From the NCBI GenBank assembly GCA_032622095.1, contig CP136068.1, positions 189,580,613 through 189,644,612 of the forward strand: a stretch of DNA of 64,000 nt. The letters run 5' to 3'. This DNA is from Siphonodentalium dalli (lineage: Eukaryota; Mollusca; Scaphopoda; Gadilida; Siphonodentaliidae). The notes beneath the pieces are model-generated. The model made no database searches, was not told the DNA's origin, and saw only the letters and a program-made list of their open reading frames with translations. The position numbers and the translations under genes are program-made. Below are positions 45,146 through 57,644 of this stretch, piece by piece. Position 1 is the stretch's first letter. Every line of letters starts with the position of its first letter.

Positions 45146-47130
45146 TCTATATATATATTTGCGAATGTCTGTCTGTCTGCCTGTCTGTGTTCTATAGAAA
45201 TTAACGCGGGACCATCCAGATGACACCACGGGAGTCTAACAGGGGTATCTTTTTACGAGGAAGATAATGGTGCGGGTTAGAATTTTCTAAAGTGATGCTG
45301 TTCTTGTCGGGAGCAGAAAAGGGGGAGGGACAGCAAACATTTGTATAGCCGATTTACATAAAACTTATACATAATTATATCCATGATGTGAGGAATCTAT
45401 TAGTGTTGTTTGAAGATGTCAAAAGTGGCGCCGTTGGAGTCAGGTGTGCACAGAAGGGGAGGGGGCACCAACATTGTAGCGCCGATTTCCACCAAATGGA
45501 TACACATTCTCCGTGATACAGGGAATCTAATCATGTGACTTAAAGACGCCAAATTGATGCCGTTTGCGTTTGGATGAGAGATGTGTGACCCAAGCTGTCA
45601 AGAGTGGCGTCATTCGAACCAGGTGCTCTGAAGGGGAAAAGGGGCACCAAATTGATAAAAAACATTTTAGCACCGATTTCCACTAATTTATTCACATTCT
45701 TCTCCATGGTGCGAGGAATACAATCGTGTTATTTAAAGACGCCAAATCGGTGCCGTTTGGGTGGGAGATGGGGGCGCTAAATTTTATCAGAATTTGTTTA
45801 GCCGCCGAAGATTACCACCAAACTTATACATAATCATCTCCATTATATCCGACATCTAATCGTGTGGATTAAACATGTAAAAAGTGGCGCCGTTCGAGTC
45901 ATGAGTGCACGGTAGGGGACAGGCGTACACAAATTTATAACAATTATTTTTAGCGCTGATTTCCACCAAATTTGAAACACTATTTTCCAGGACAAAATAA
46001 TGTAATCGTGTGATTAAAGAAGCCAAATGGAAAGTTTGAGTGAGAGAAAGGGGACAATAAATTTGATTCCAATTTGTTTAGTGGCCGATTTCCAGCAAGT
46101 TGTATATATATTCATCTTCATAATGAGTTTAAATATGTGGTCTAAAATGTCAAAGTGACCCCGCTTGAGTCAGGGATATGGAGGGGAGGGTCACCAACAC
46201 TGATACAAATATGCGCCAATTTCCACCAAATTAATACACGGTCAATGATACGAGGAATCTGTGGGTTAAAGACGCCACATTTGGTGCCTATAGTTGGATA
46301 TGTCTTTCTGTCTGTCTGTGTTCTATATAACTTCACGTGACGGGCGACCATCTATAGATGACACAAAAGGGGTATAATGAGGTAACTTTTTATGAGGAAG
46401 ACAATTGTGGGTTGGGGGGGGGGCTAATATTTTCTAAAGTGACTATGTTGGTGTCAAGAGCAGAAATGGGGAGATTGTCCACTACATTTATACATAATCA
46501 TCTCTATGATATGACGCCGTTGGAGTCAGGGGCGAACGTAGCGGGAGAGGGGCACCAAAATTGATAAAACCTATTGTTAGCGCCAATTACCACCAAATTG
46601 ATATGTACATTTATCCATGATACGAGGAGTCTAATCGTGTGATTTAAACACGCTAAATTGGTGCCGTTTGGGTGAGAGATGGGGACATTGAATTTGTTTA
46701 GTTGCCGATTACCACCAATCTGATACATACCTGCATGCTATCACGAATCTAATGGACGTTGTTAAAATATGTAAAAATTGGCACCGTTCGAGTCATGAAT
46801 AGGAGGGCGTGGGCAATAACTCTGATTCAATTATGTTTAGCACTAATTTCCACCAAATTCAAACACGTTCTTATCCGATGATACGAGACACCGCGTGGTT
46901 TAAAGACGCTCTATTTGGTGCAGCTTGTGTCAGGGATGGAGAGATGAGGTTACTAAGATTGAAAATAAAGTTTAGTCGCTGATATGCACTAAAGTGATAA
47001 ATAGTCATCTCCATAATTCGTTCTAAAGATATTTTGGCGTTCAAATTGCACAACCTCGACAGAGTTTAATGGTGATCGAATGAAGTCACTTGAACAATTA
47101 TATCTTCTCAACTGTCATATTTATATATTT
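45146..47130 (+). mobile_element. Non-autonomous Helitron, 5' end intact, 3' truncated
   Basis: After host A, the element starts TCTATATATATATTTGCG and runs into (GTCT)n and TGTTCTATAGAAATT. The interior has the same GATTTCCACCAAA / GAGTCAGGG repeat blocks as 13,590-16,001, with a second GTCT tract at about 46,302. Similarity to the first copy stops near 47,130, before the hairpin and CTAG. A|TC at the 5' end complements the CTAG|T seen in the other two copies, so the family's two ends are both visible in this window. Confidence 0.7.
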
Positions 47131-47335
47131 ACATACTGAGTGTGACCATCACTAAATCCAGCATTCCGATTGGTCGGCGCCCACGTGACTAGTTGCAATT
47201 ATTTCTCGGTGAACGCGCAAGAGGGTCATAATTGCAACCATAATTACATCGACGCATCATTGATTTTGGAGAAGAAGAACGCGTAATGTTCTTTGCAATT
47301 TCACAAGGTGTCTCAGCGTATAATAATTTTGTATA

Positions 47336-49184
47336 ACGGTATTTCGAATACTGTATAATAATATGAATCATTCTTGACACCTTGAATACTGTATAATAAT
47401 ATGAATACTGTATAATAATATGAATCATTCTTGACCTTGAATACTGTATAATAATATGAATCATTCTTGACACCTTGAATACTGTATAATAATATGAATC
47501 ATTCTTGACACCTTGAATACTGTATAATAATATGAATCATTCTTGACACCTTGAATACTGTATAATAATATGAATACTGTATAATAATATGAATCATTAT
47601 TGACACCTTGAATACTGTATAATAATATGAATCATTCTTGACACCTTGAATACTGTATAATAATATAAATCATTCTTGACACCTTGAATACTGTATAATA
47701 ATATGAATCATTCTTGACACCTTGAATACTGTATAATAATATGAATCATTCTTGACACCTTGAATACTGTATAATAATATGAATCATTCTTGACACCTTG
47801 AATACTGTATAATAATATGAATACTGTATAATAATATGAATCATTCTTGACACCTTGAATACTGTATAATAATATGAATCATTCTTGACACATTGAATAC
47901 TGTATAATAATATTTATCATTCTTGACACCTTGAATACTGTATAATAATATGAATCATTCTTGACACCTTGAATACTGTATAATAATATGAATCATTCTT
48001 GACACCTTGAATACTGTATAATAATATGAATCATTCTTGACACCTTGAATACTGTATAATAATATGAATACTGTATAATAATATGAATCATTCTTGACAC
48101 CTTGAATACTGTATAATAATATCAATCATTCTTGACACCTTGAATACTGTATAATAATATGAATCATTCTTGACACCTTGAATACTGTATAATAATATGA
48201 ATCATTCTTGACACCTTGAATACTGTATACTAATATGAATACTGTATAATAATATGAATCATTCTTGACACCTTGAATACTGTATAATAATATGAATCAT
48301 TCTTGACACCTTGAATAATGTATAATAATATGAATCATTCTTGACACCTTGAATACTGTATAATAATATGAATCATTCTTGACACCTTGAATACTGTATA
48401 ATAATATGAATACTGTATAATAATATGAATCATTCTTGACACCTTGAATACTGTATAATAATATGAATCATTCTTGACACATTGAATACTGTATAATAAT
48501 ATGAATCATTCTTGACACCTTGAATACTGTATAATAATATGAATCATTCTTGACACCTTGAATACTGTATAATAATATGAATCATTCTTGACACCTTGAA
48601 TACTGTATAATAATATGAATACTGTATAATAATATGAATCATTCTTGACACCTTGAATACTGTATAATAATATGAATCATTCTTGACACCTTGAATACTG
48701 TATAATAATATGAATCATTCTTGACACATTGAATACTGTATAATAATATGAATCATTCTTGACACCTTGAATACTGTATAATAATATGAATCATTCTTGA
48801 CACCTTGAATACTGTATAATAATATGAATCATTCTTGACACCTTGAATACTGTATAATAATATGAATCATTCTTGACACCTTGAATACTGTATAATAATA
48901 TGAATACTGTATAATAATATGAATCATTCTTGACACCTTGAATACTGTATAATAATATGAATCATTCTTGACACCTTGAATACTGTATAATAATATGAAT
49001 CATTCTTGACACATTGAATACTGTATAATAATATGAATCATTCTTGACACCTTGAATACTGTATAATAATATGAATCATTCTTGACACCTTGAATACTGT
49101 ATAATAATATGAATCATTCTTGACACCTTGAATACTGTATAATAATATGAATACTGTATAATAATATGAATCATTCTTGACACG
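47336..49184. repeat. 38 bp minisatellite with inserted 19 bp half-units
   Basis: The unit is TTGAATACTGTATAATAATA followed by TGAATCATTCTTGACACC (38 bp). At nine points (about 47,402, 47,570, 47,818, 48,064, 48,235, 48,407, 48,615, 48,901 and 49,148) an extra 19 bp TGAATACTGTATAATAATA is inserted. Spacings fit 19 plus 4, 5, 6 or 7 units of 38. Non-coding. Confidence 0.95.
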
Positions 49185-49697
49185 TAGTAGAGATACATGA
49201 TGTGTCTCAAATTGCCTTTTTTTTCGGCGACATAACGCTAAGAATAATTTATGTAACATCATGCAGTGGTCACGACGGAGACGACATGCCAACTTTAGAA
49301 GATCGACGTGTCGTGGCTTGTAACATATTGTCTGGATTCTCGTCATGACTTTTTCGTTTTCATTAAGCTAATCAACGAAATTGGTCTAATTGAAATTAAA
49401 TAGATCTAAATCACATGTGAATTCTTCGTAAGTTGTGAAGCAGTTACTTTCATTTTAATCGCATTGCTTCATTCCCAATTCCGCAATCTCCACACGGTTG
49501 CTAACCGAAAGTCACGTGACAATTTCTCCAAAATCCATACCCGCGATCTTTGAAAAAATACTGATGGATATAGAAAACATATATGGCGTCATTCACCTGC
49601 GCCTAAGGTATAAACAACCACCTGGTGGTTGCTATGACTATCTCCAAATTACGTATTTATGTATATTTTACATGTTATTGATACCTTTCCTTTTAAA
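49185..49697. other. Intergenic, nothing recognised
   Basis: Sequence between the two minisatellites; no gene or element supported. Confidence 0.35.
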
Positions 49698-50439
49698 GAT
49701 ACGGGCGGCGTTGGCGGTGGGTATGTTAAGATACGGGCGGTGTTGGCGGTGTTGGCGGTGGGTATGTTAAGATACGGGCGGCGTTGACGATGGGTATGTT
49801 AAGATACGGGCGGTGTTGGCGGTGGATATGTTAAGATACGGGCGGCGTTGGCGGTAGGTATGTTAAGATACGGGCGGTGTTGGCGGTGGGTATGTTAAGA
49901 TACGGGCGGCGTTGGCGGTGGGTATGTTAAGATACGGTCGGTGTTGGCGGTGGCTATGTTAAGATACGGGCGGCGTTGGCGGTGGGTATGTTAAGATACG
50001 GGCGGTGTTGGCGGTGGGTATGTTAATATACGGGCGGCGTTGGCGGTGGGTATGTTAAGATACGGGCGGCGTTGGCGGTGGATATGTTAAGATACGGGCG
50101 GCGTTGGCGGTAGGTATGTTAAGATACGGGCGGTGTTGGCGGTGGGTATGTTAAGATACGGGCGGCGTTGGCGGTGGGTATGTTAAGATACGGTCGGTGT
50201 TGGCGGTGGCTATGTTAAGATACGGGCGGCGTTGGCGGTGGGTATGTTAAGATACGGGCGGTGTTGGCGGTGGGTATGTTAATATACGGGCGGCGTTGGC
50301 GGTGGGTATGTTAAGATACGGGCGGCGTTGGCGGTGGCTATGTTAAGATACGGGCGGTGTTGGCGGTGGGTATGTTGAGATATGGGCGGTGTTGGCGGTG
50401 GGTATGTTAAGATACGGGCGGTGTTGGCGGTGGGTATGC
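49698..50439. repeat. G-rich 32 bp minisatellite with 256 bp higher-order period
   Basis: The unit is GATACGGGCGGCGTTGGCGG plus TGGGTATGTTAA, about 23 copies. Marker variants recur exactly 256 bp (eight units) apart: TAGGTA at 49,855 and 50,111, CGGTCG at 49,935 and 50,191, GGTGGATATG at 49,821 and 50,077. Confidence 0.95.
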
Positions 50440-51771
50440 TGTTAAAATATTCACCTCCGTAAAAAAACGCCATAAACAGAAAGAATAGTAAAATATAGAC
50501 AGACTTTGTTCTTATACCAATCAGAAATATGGCAGAAACAGTATGTTATTGTCAAATGTTTTCCTTTGTTATCTAAACAAAGGCAAAAAAACGTTACAGA
50601 ACCTGGTTTTTGTTTAGATCCGGATATGGTAAACATAAAGAGCATTATTTGTTACTGATATGGAAATAATAAAGAGCGTTTATATCATTTATGTGTGATT
50701 AACCAATATAATTGCGCTGTGTTATGTAAACTGACGCACAACTTCTGTAACACGAGCAGGCTCTTGTTTACGTACACCATCGTACGTCTTGACGACAATA
50801 TACTATTTACGCGCTGATTATGTTTGGCATATGAACAAAACTATATATATTTTAATATTCCTTCCGTTGATGGCGATTTGAACAAATATGAATATTTCTG
50901 CAACGAACGCCGCCCGTTGTCGTACATACCATGAGTTATGTTGTACACTTCTATCATGTCTCCTCTTTTTCGTCTATACGTCAGTAACATGAGGTTAGTC
51001 TTAACCAATCGATCCTTGTAAGAAATTTTCAAAAGAGATGGTATTACAAAGAGGGGGGGGGCATCCTGAAGAGTTTAATTAGAATTAATCGTATTTTATG
51101 ATATCACAGTCCTCCATGATTACGTGCTGTTCTTGTTCGCTGTGGGGGGAGGGGGGTCTCAGCTCACAAACTTTTGTACAAATTTCCAACAGTCGGAAAT
51201 TTCATACTTGACACAACATGTGTTGGAAATGTCACACAACAATAGATTGAGATCATTTCGCGTAGTTTGATTTTCCTTCAATTTAATAGTGGGGAATTTG
51301 TTGTTTTAGACCAACATTTGCAAATTTAGGTTAGGTTTGAAATTTCCAACAATTGGAAACCTTGAGGCCAGTCTAAATGCTGGGATTTTCATGTTTAGAT
51401 GTTCTCTAATCGAGCCGAACCATGGTCGACCCGGTGTGCCCTGGTCCCTCCACAGTGGTCAGACACAATATGTCACAGTGTTATTATATCTTCTTGCACG
51501 TTTGTGATTGAATAAACAAATGTTCCGATTCTTTCACCCGTTGATTTTGAAGGTCAATCCCTTATTAATAGAACAACCTGGTTATTATTGAGAGCATTTG
51601 AGTTCATCACTGTCATTTGAGTTCTTGCAACTCGCATAATCCAGCATTAACCGTGGTGGCCTGTTGTGGGAATACGATGCACGGATTGAGTGGGAAGATT
51701 ACACTATAAAGTAATAATGCTCCAGCTTCTAACGGAAGTTATTGCTTTTTCTGATACGTACGCCTACATAA
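50440..51771. other. Gene-poor stretch
   Basis: AT-rich. It contains the TTTCCAACA/TGTTGGAAA word cluster at 51,178-51,360 (listed separately) and G-runs near 51,050 and 51,145. No gene recognised. Confidence 0.4.
51178..51360. repeat. Cluster of TTTCCAACA/TGTTGGAAA words
   Basis: AATTTCCAACAGTCGGAAATT, ATGTGTTGGAAATG and AAATTTCCAACAATTGGAAA (within 20-base pieces) recur on both strands. Another member of the palindromic-word clusters seen at 5,540, 8,354, 10,690 and 18,508. Confidence 0.5.
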
Positions 51772-52305
51772 TAGTACGGGAGCTAATAGGGGTACCCTTG
51801 CACCCACCTGGGACTTAACTTCACCCCACTCATTTTGTTCCTTATTATAGCCTTCAACTTTTAAGCAATCTTAACTCGAAAAAAAAGAGGCCGTGTAGAC
51901 TCCAGACAAGAGGGCGTCCATCATGGCCGCCGTTTTTCAGACTAGGCCCTAAGTCAGTTTGATGCAAATTATAGCGGAAAATCTGGTATAATATATACAA
52001 ATGTATACATTTTCGTGAAGCTAAGACATATTGCCACCTTTGTAGGGTAAAATTGAAACTCCCCATCCAAGATGGCCGCCAAAATGGCAGCCGGAATTTG
52101 AAAATATGACGTTTTTTCACTAATATCTTCTAAATCAGTTTTTGCTGTTTGGAACTGGTTGCGAAATGTGACTCTATTTTGTATTTTTTTATATTACCCT
52201 ATCATTGGAGCAATGAAATATGCCATTATTGGGGTCCTAGCCCCTTCCGATACCTCAACAATTCGATATTACAGAACGCGGTATAAAATTTCACAAAATA
52301 TCACA
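51772..52305 (+). repeat. Left terminal inverted repeat of the composite element
   Basis: Diverged inverse of 59,945-60,374 plus 63,757-63,854. It includes CCATCATGGCCGCCGTTTTT and GGGGTCCTAGCCCCTTCCGA segments. Confidence 0.8.
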
Positions 52306-52619
52306 ACTGGGATTCTAGTCATATTTGTACAAGAATGAACATAACTTTGTGTAATGTTAGTGAGGCATATCATTACCTATGAATATTCCAACTCATTGGA
52401 ACCAAAATTGTTACTTTGGCTCAAAATGGCCGCCAAAATATGGAAAATTGTAGATATTGCCCCAGCATGTGCTGCAATCGCTTACAAGTTATGGTTGATG
52501 TATATAATTGGCTATTCTGCCTTTTAAACATTGAATACTAACATGTCTGATGCACCATAGCTAATTGTTAATATTGTCACCACTGACATTACCAGAAATA
52601 TTGGATTTTTCTTTCACAA

Positions 52620-52920
52620 ACTTGACATAAATATCGGCAAACATTTGCTCAAATTGCTCAAGATGGCATCCAAAATGGCAACCAAATTTAGTAAAAAGTT
52701 GATTTTTTACATATATCCCGAAAATTATTCTCTGCGTTTTCCGAAAAAGTAGCAAATTATGACTCACTTGGTTATTATACATGTTATACATTATGAAATT
52801 TTTCCGAGAACCTCTTTTGTGATTCTGGCCATATTATTTAAAGGAAATTGCAGAACTTTGAGACGGAACTGACTCGGAGATGAACCATAATATGTGGCTA
52901 TTCTGGCCCACTATGATAAA
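52620..52920 (+). repeat. Family A segment inside the composite element
   Basis: Matches 8,100-8,570 in order, without the MITE inserted there. It therefore serves as the empty site for that insertion. Confidence 0.75.
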
Positions 52921-53548
52921 CATTGATCAACTGGATACAGGGTGGATGCCAGGATGGCAGCCACAGCTCATATGTCAGTTGAATACGTATACAGTGAGTT
53001 ATTGTATGGTCATGAATGATGTGAATAGGTATACAAGGAGTTCCTATATGGTTATGAGTGGGGTGTCCATGGTGAGATGTACATATATACAAGGAGCGGC
53101 TGTGTGGTTATATGTGAGGTGAATCGGTATACATGGATGTATAGTATGTGCATGGTTGTGTGTACACAGTACGGGTGTACCCGATGTGGCTGTGTGGGCA
53201 TTGATGTGATGTATGAATATAACGAGAGTAACTTTATTGTAATATGTGTGTTGTTTATGTATATTTGGGGTGAAGGTCATGGGTGGGATGTACATGTGTA
53301 CCGTTTGTGGCTGTATTGTGACAGGTGGTTGTATATGTATACATGTGCTGTCTGTATGCTCATGGATGGGGTGTGTGGATAAATATGGAGTGATTTTATG
53401 GTTATGCGTAATATGTATAGGTGTACATGGAATGACTGTACGGTCATGATTGAAGTGTATATGGATACCTGGAATAAGCTGGATGGTCATTGTCGAGCGT
53501 GTGGGTATATAGGGAGTGCCCTTGTGGTAACGGGTGGGATGTATATTT
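52920..53548 (+). repeat. Degenerate 39 bp minisatellite
   Basis: Irregular copies of a TATGGTCATGAATGATGTGA / ATAGGTATACAAGGAG pattern, clearly related to the ordered array at 57,645-59,403 but aged. Confidence 0.65.
53354..53548 (+). repeat. Direct duplicate of 57,396-57,590
   Basis: About 195 bp starting ATGGATGGGGTGTGTGGATA are nearly identical to 57,396-57,590, 4.04 kb away. The two copies bracket the third Helitron. Confidence 0.9.
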
Positions 53549-54142
53549 ATTTATCATATGACTCAATCATTATTTACGTTGGAAAGTATGTCACAAATCG
53601 ATTTCATATGAACTACTAGTTCATATCACCTTCCGATAATTTGATTGGTTTGTTGACAAAAAGGGTGTTTTGATTGGCTGAACGGCAGCCGAGGCCGAGC
53701 CGTATCTCTAACTAAATGCAGGTCAAATTCGTGCGCGTCAATCAATGCGATGTCGAAATTCTCGCAATTATAATCTTGAAATATATAGATTTGGACATTG
53801 TTATACGATAAATAGAATATGTAATTCGAATTTATCTAATAAACATACGATATAATGTCCCAAACTGAGAACAGAATAGCGCACTATATCTTCGTGGGCA
53901 TATTATTTCTGCTTGTTCACCAGGTGTAATTGGGCTTCCGGTGCAATGAAGTGACGTCACATTAACCTTTTGCTGCCGATGTCATATAGCTGTTTAGTGA
54001 GTTGTGTGCGTTTTGGACATCATAATCAATATATAGGTGTCATATGATAAATAGAATATGTAATTCGTGTTTCTCTCATATGATATTTGTGAAAATTCTT
54101 AGACTCGTTTCATAAATATCATATGAGAGAAACACTCATTTC
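53549..54142. other. Sequence between minisatellite and Helitron, no gene
   Basis: AT-rich. CGATAAATAGAATATGTAAT occurs about 53,807 and, as GATAAATAGAATATGTAATT, at 54,047, suggesting an old ~240 bp duplication. Confidence 0.45.
54067..54137. repeat. Perfect 21 bp hairpin next to the GTCT microsatellite
   Basis: TGTTTCTCTCATATGATATT is followed 22 bases later by its inverse ending at 54,134, just left of the Helitron's GTCT tract. Confidence 0.75.
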
Positions 54143-57100
54143 ATGTCTGTCTGTCTGTCTGTCTGTGTTCTATAGAAATTCACAGGGGACCATCTAGATG
54201 ATGCCAAATAGGTCTACTAGGAGTAGCTTTTTACGAGAAAGATAATGGTCGGGGTTAGAATTTTCTAAAGTGACGCCGTTGTTGTCAGGGGCAGAAAAGG
54301 GGGAGGGGCAGAAAAAATAATTGTCGCCGATGGCCACCAAACTTATATGTAATAATCCCCATGATATGAGGAATCTAATGGTGTGGTTTAAATATGGCAA
54401 AAGTCGCGCCGTTCGCGTCAGGGGTTCCCGGAAGGGGAGGGGCAGATTTTTTTCTGTCGCCGATTTCCACCAAACTTATATATATTCATCCCCATGATAT
54501 GTAAAAACCAACGGTGTGGTTTAAAAGTGGCGTCGTTCGAGTCAGGGATGCAAGGAAGGGGAGAGGGGCACCAAAATTGAAAAACTAATTTTAGCGCCGA
54601 TCTCTACCAAATTGACATATATTCTTCTTCATGATATAAGGAATCTAATTGTGCGATTTAACAACGCCAAACCCATGATATGAAAAAACCAACGGTGTGG
54701 TTTAAAAGTGGCGTCGTTCGAGTCAGGGATGCACGGAAGGGGAGAGGGGCACCAAAATTGAAAAACTAATTTTAGCGCCGATCTCCACCAAATTGATATA
54801 TATTCTTCTTCATTATACAAGGAATCAAATTGTGCGCTTTAACAACGCCAAATTGATGTCTTTTGGTTGAGATATTGGGAGGGGTGGGCACTTAATTTGA
54901 TAATAATTAGTTTAGTCGCCGACTGCCACCACACTTATACAAAATAATTCCCATGATATGAGGAGTCTAATGGTGTTGCTTATATCTGTCAAATGTGGCC
55001 TCATTCGAGTCAGGATTGCATTGAAAGGGACAGGGGCACCAAAATTGATGCACATTTGTTTTGCGCCAATTTCCACCAAATTGATACACGTTCTTATCCA
55101 AGATACGAGGAATCTAATCGTGTGATTTAAAGACGCCATAGTGGTGCTGTTTGTTTGAGAGTTTGTTTAGTCGCCGATTATCACCAAACTTATAAGCAAT
55201 CATCTCCATGATATCAGGAGTATAATCGTGTGGTTTAAGGATGACATAAGTTGGGCCATTCGAGTCAGTGGTGTATAGAGATGAGAGGGACACAACAAAT
55301 TATAGCTATATGTTTAGTGCCGATTTCCACCAGATTGATACATATTCTTCTCTGTGATACACCAAATTTGTGACCTATGGGTGAGAGATATGGGGACCTT
55401 AAATTTGATACGAATTTGTATACTCGCCAATTTTCACCAGTTTCATATATATGCATCTCTAATCTCTAATGAGTCTTAGTGTGTGCAGCTTGAAACTGAA
55501 ATATAGGGATAGGAGGGTCACCAAGACTGATACAAAATATTTTTAGTACTAATTACCATCAAATTCAGACACGTTCTTCTCAAATGATACAAGAAATCAA
55601 ATCGTGCTGTCTGTCTGTCTTTCTGTCTTCTATGTGCGTTCTATATATAACTTCACGCGGTACAATCGAGATGTCACCAAGGCGTTCTAAGATGGGTAAC
55701 TGTTTACAAGGAAGATAACAGTGTGGGTAAAAAAAAATTTAAATGACGCTGTTTGTGTCAGGGGAAGAAAAGGGGGAGGTCGGCAAAATTAAAAAAATAG
55801 TTTTGTCGCCGATTTCCACCAAACGAATACATAATCACCTTCGCAATATGGCGTTGTTCGAGTCAGCGTTGCATCAACAATTGATTTGATAAACTATTTT
55901 TAGCCCAAATTTCTCCAAAATTTATCTATTATTCTTCTCTGTGATAAGAGGAATATCATCGTGTGATTTAAAGACGCCAAATTGCTGTCGGTTGTGTGAG
56001 AGATATGGGTCATAACTATTCTCAGAATTTGTTTAGTTGCTGATTACCAACAAACATATATATAATCATCGCCAGTATACCATGCATCCATGAGTCTAAT
56101 GGGAGTGGTTTAAATATGTCAAAAGAGACAAACGCTGGTACAAATTTATTTGGCACCAATTTCCACCGAATTCATACACGTTTTTTCTAATGAAAAACCA
56201 TGAATTAAATCACATTTGGTGTCGTTTGCGTCGCGGATAGCGAGCGGATATGCACTTTCATTGATAAGATTGCTATTCGCCTTTATATACAGTCACCCAG
56301 GCCATCTCCATATCATTTTAAGTAGTTTTGGACGTTCACATTTCACAATCCCGACATATGCTGACACACTTAAGTCACTTGAACAATTATATCTTCTTAA
56401 CTGTCATATTTATATGGGAATAGCAATCAGGGCATTCACAATATGAGCTAGCAAAAAGAGATGCATAGAAGAAGCATTAAACGTATATTTATCATTCTAT
56501 TGAAGAGATACATATATTCGTGCAAACTGAGATACCCCGAACCATCAGAAGATTGCATATATATTATAACAAAATTGAGTCCGTTCCATTCAATACAGTT
56601 TCCACAAAAAAAGTTACAATTTGTCAAGAGATATGGAAGGCCTGTTCAAATATAGTGGTCACAGTGTGCAGTCAAATATAGTTTCTTCTGATATACCAGA
56701 AAATGCAGTTAGTAGCATAAGACTTTTCAGTATCCTCCCAATACTGCACATGCATCTGACAAGGGTTTTATAACAGACTCCTCGACTGACATAAACAACT
56801 CAAAATCTCGCTCTGTGCCTGGCACATGTAGCTAATATTTATGCGCATCAACATTCGTTTAAACAGAGAATATTTAGCCAATATATAGCACCATGAACAG
56901 AGGAGCACCTGAAAATTTCTTTGAAACATCTGTATCTTCATGGAGTTAGCCAGGTGTCCTCGAGAACTTAGTCCAACCCACTAAATTGATTGATACATTT
57001 CAATATTGAAAACCCAATTATCATCTTTTATTTGTGATGTTCAAGTATCATATTATAACGTCTAATGTATACGCAGTTGTAAATAAATACATAATTCATT

Positions 57101-57331
57101 ATTGTTGGAACAGATTAATCGCGAGAAACAGAATGACAATTGACAAGGCGAGCCATTACTTATATCCCATGACTGTAATAATCATGTTTTATGATGCTAT
57201 TTGAATATACAATTTTTGAGAAAACGTATAACACTTTTAATCAAGAGCATTCTCTATCCCCAACAAATATCCACAGCATACAGAGTGTTTCTCATCGCAT
57301 TAACCTGGGCAACGCCGGGTAACCCTGCTAG
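54143..57331 (+). mobile_element. Non-autonomous Helitron, 3' end intact
   Basis: It starts at a GTCT microsatellite then TGTTCTATAGAAATTCAC; the 5' TC end is not recognisable. It ends with hairpin ACCTGG...CCGGGT, AACCCTG and CTAG at 57,328-57,331 before T. An internal second GTCT tract lies at 55,607. 55,480-57,331 is a close relative of 14,429-16,001. Repeat blocks with GATCTCCACCAAATTGATAT and GTTCGAGTCAGGG phrases occur throughout. No Rep/helicase. Confidence 0.75.
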
Positions 57332-57395
57332 TCCTCTATATATGCCGTGGATGTACATGTATTATCATTGGTTTGTGTATATAGCGTAGCTGTAT

Positions 57396-57590
57396 GATCA
57401 TGGATGGGGTGTGTGGATAAATATGGAGTGATTTTATGGTTATGCGTAATATGTATAGGTGTACATGGAATGACTGTACGGTCATGCTTGAAGTGTATAT
57501 GGATACCTGGAATAAGCTGGATGGTCATTGGCGAGCGTGTGGGTATATAGGGAGTGCCCTTGTGGTAACGGGTGGGATGTATATTTATAT
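57396..57590 (+). repeat. Direct duplicate of 53,354-53,548
   Basis: Right member of the pair. A TATATGCCGTGGATG(T/C)ACAT segment lies on both sides of it (57,339 and 57,590), so this side is itself a ~250 bp tandem duplication. Confidence 0.9.
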
Positions 57591-57644
57591 ATGCCGTGGA
57601 TGCACATGTATTATCATTGGTTTGTGTATATAGTGTAGCTGTGT

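Noticed and set aside
47336-50439. Possible CRISPR array
   Set aside because: Contiguous minisatellites with no unique spacers, in animal DNA with no cas genes.
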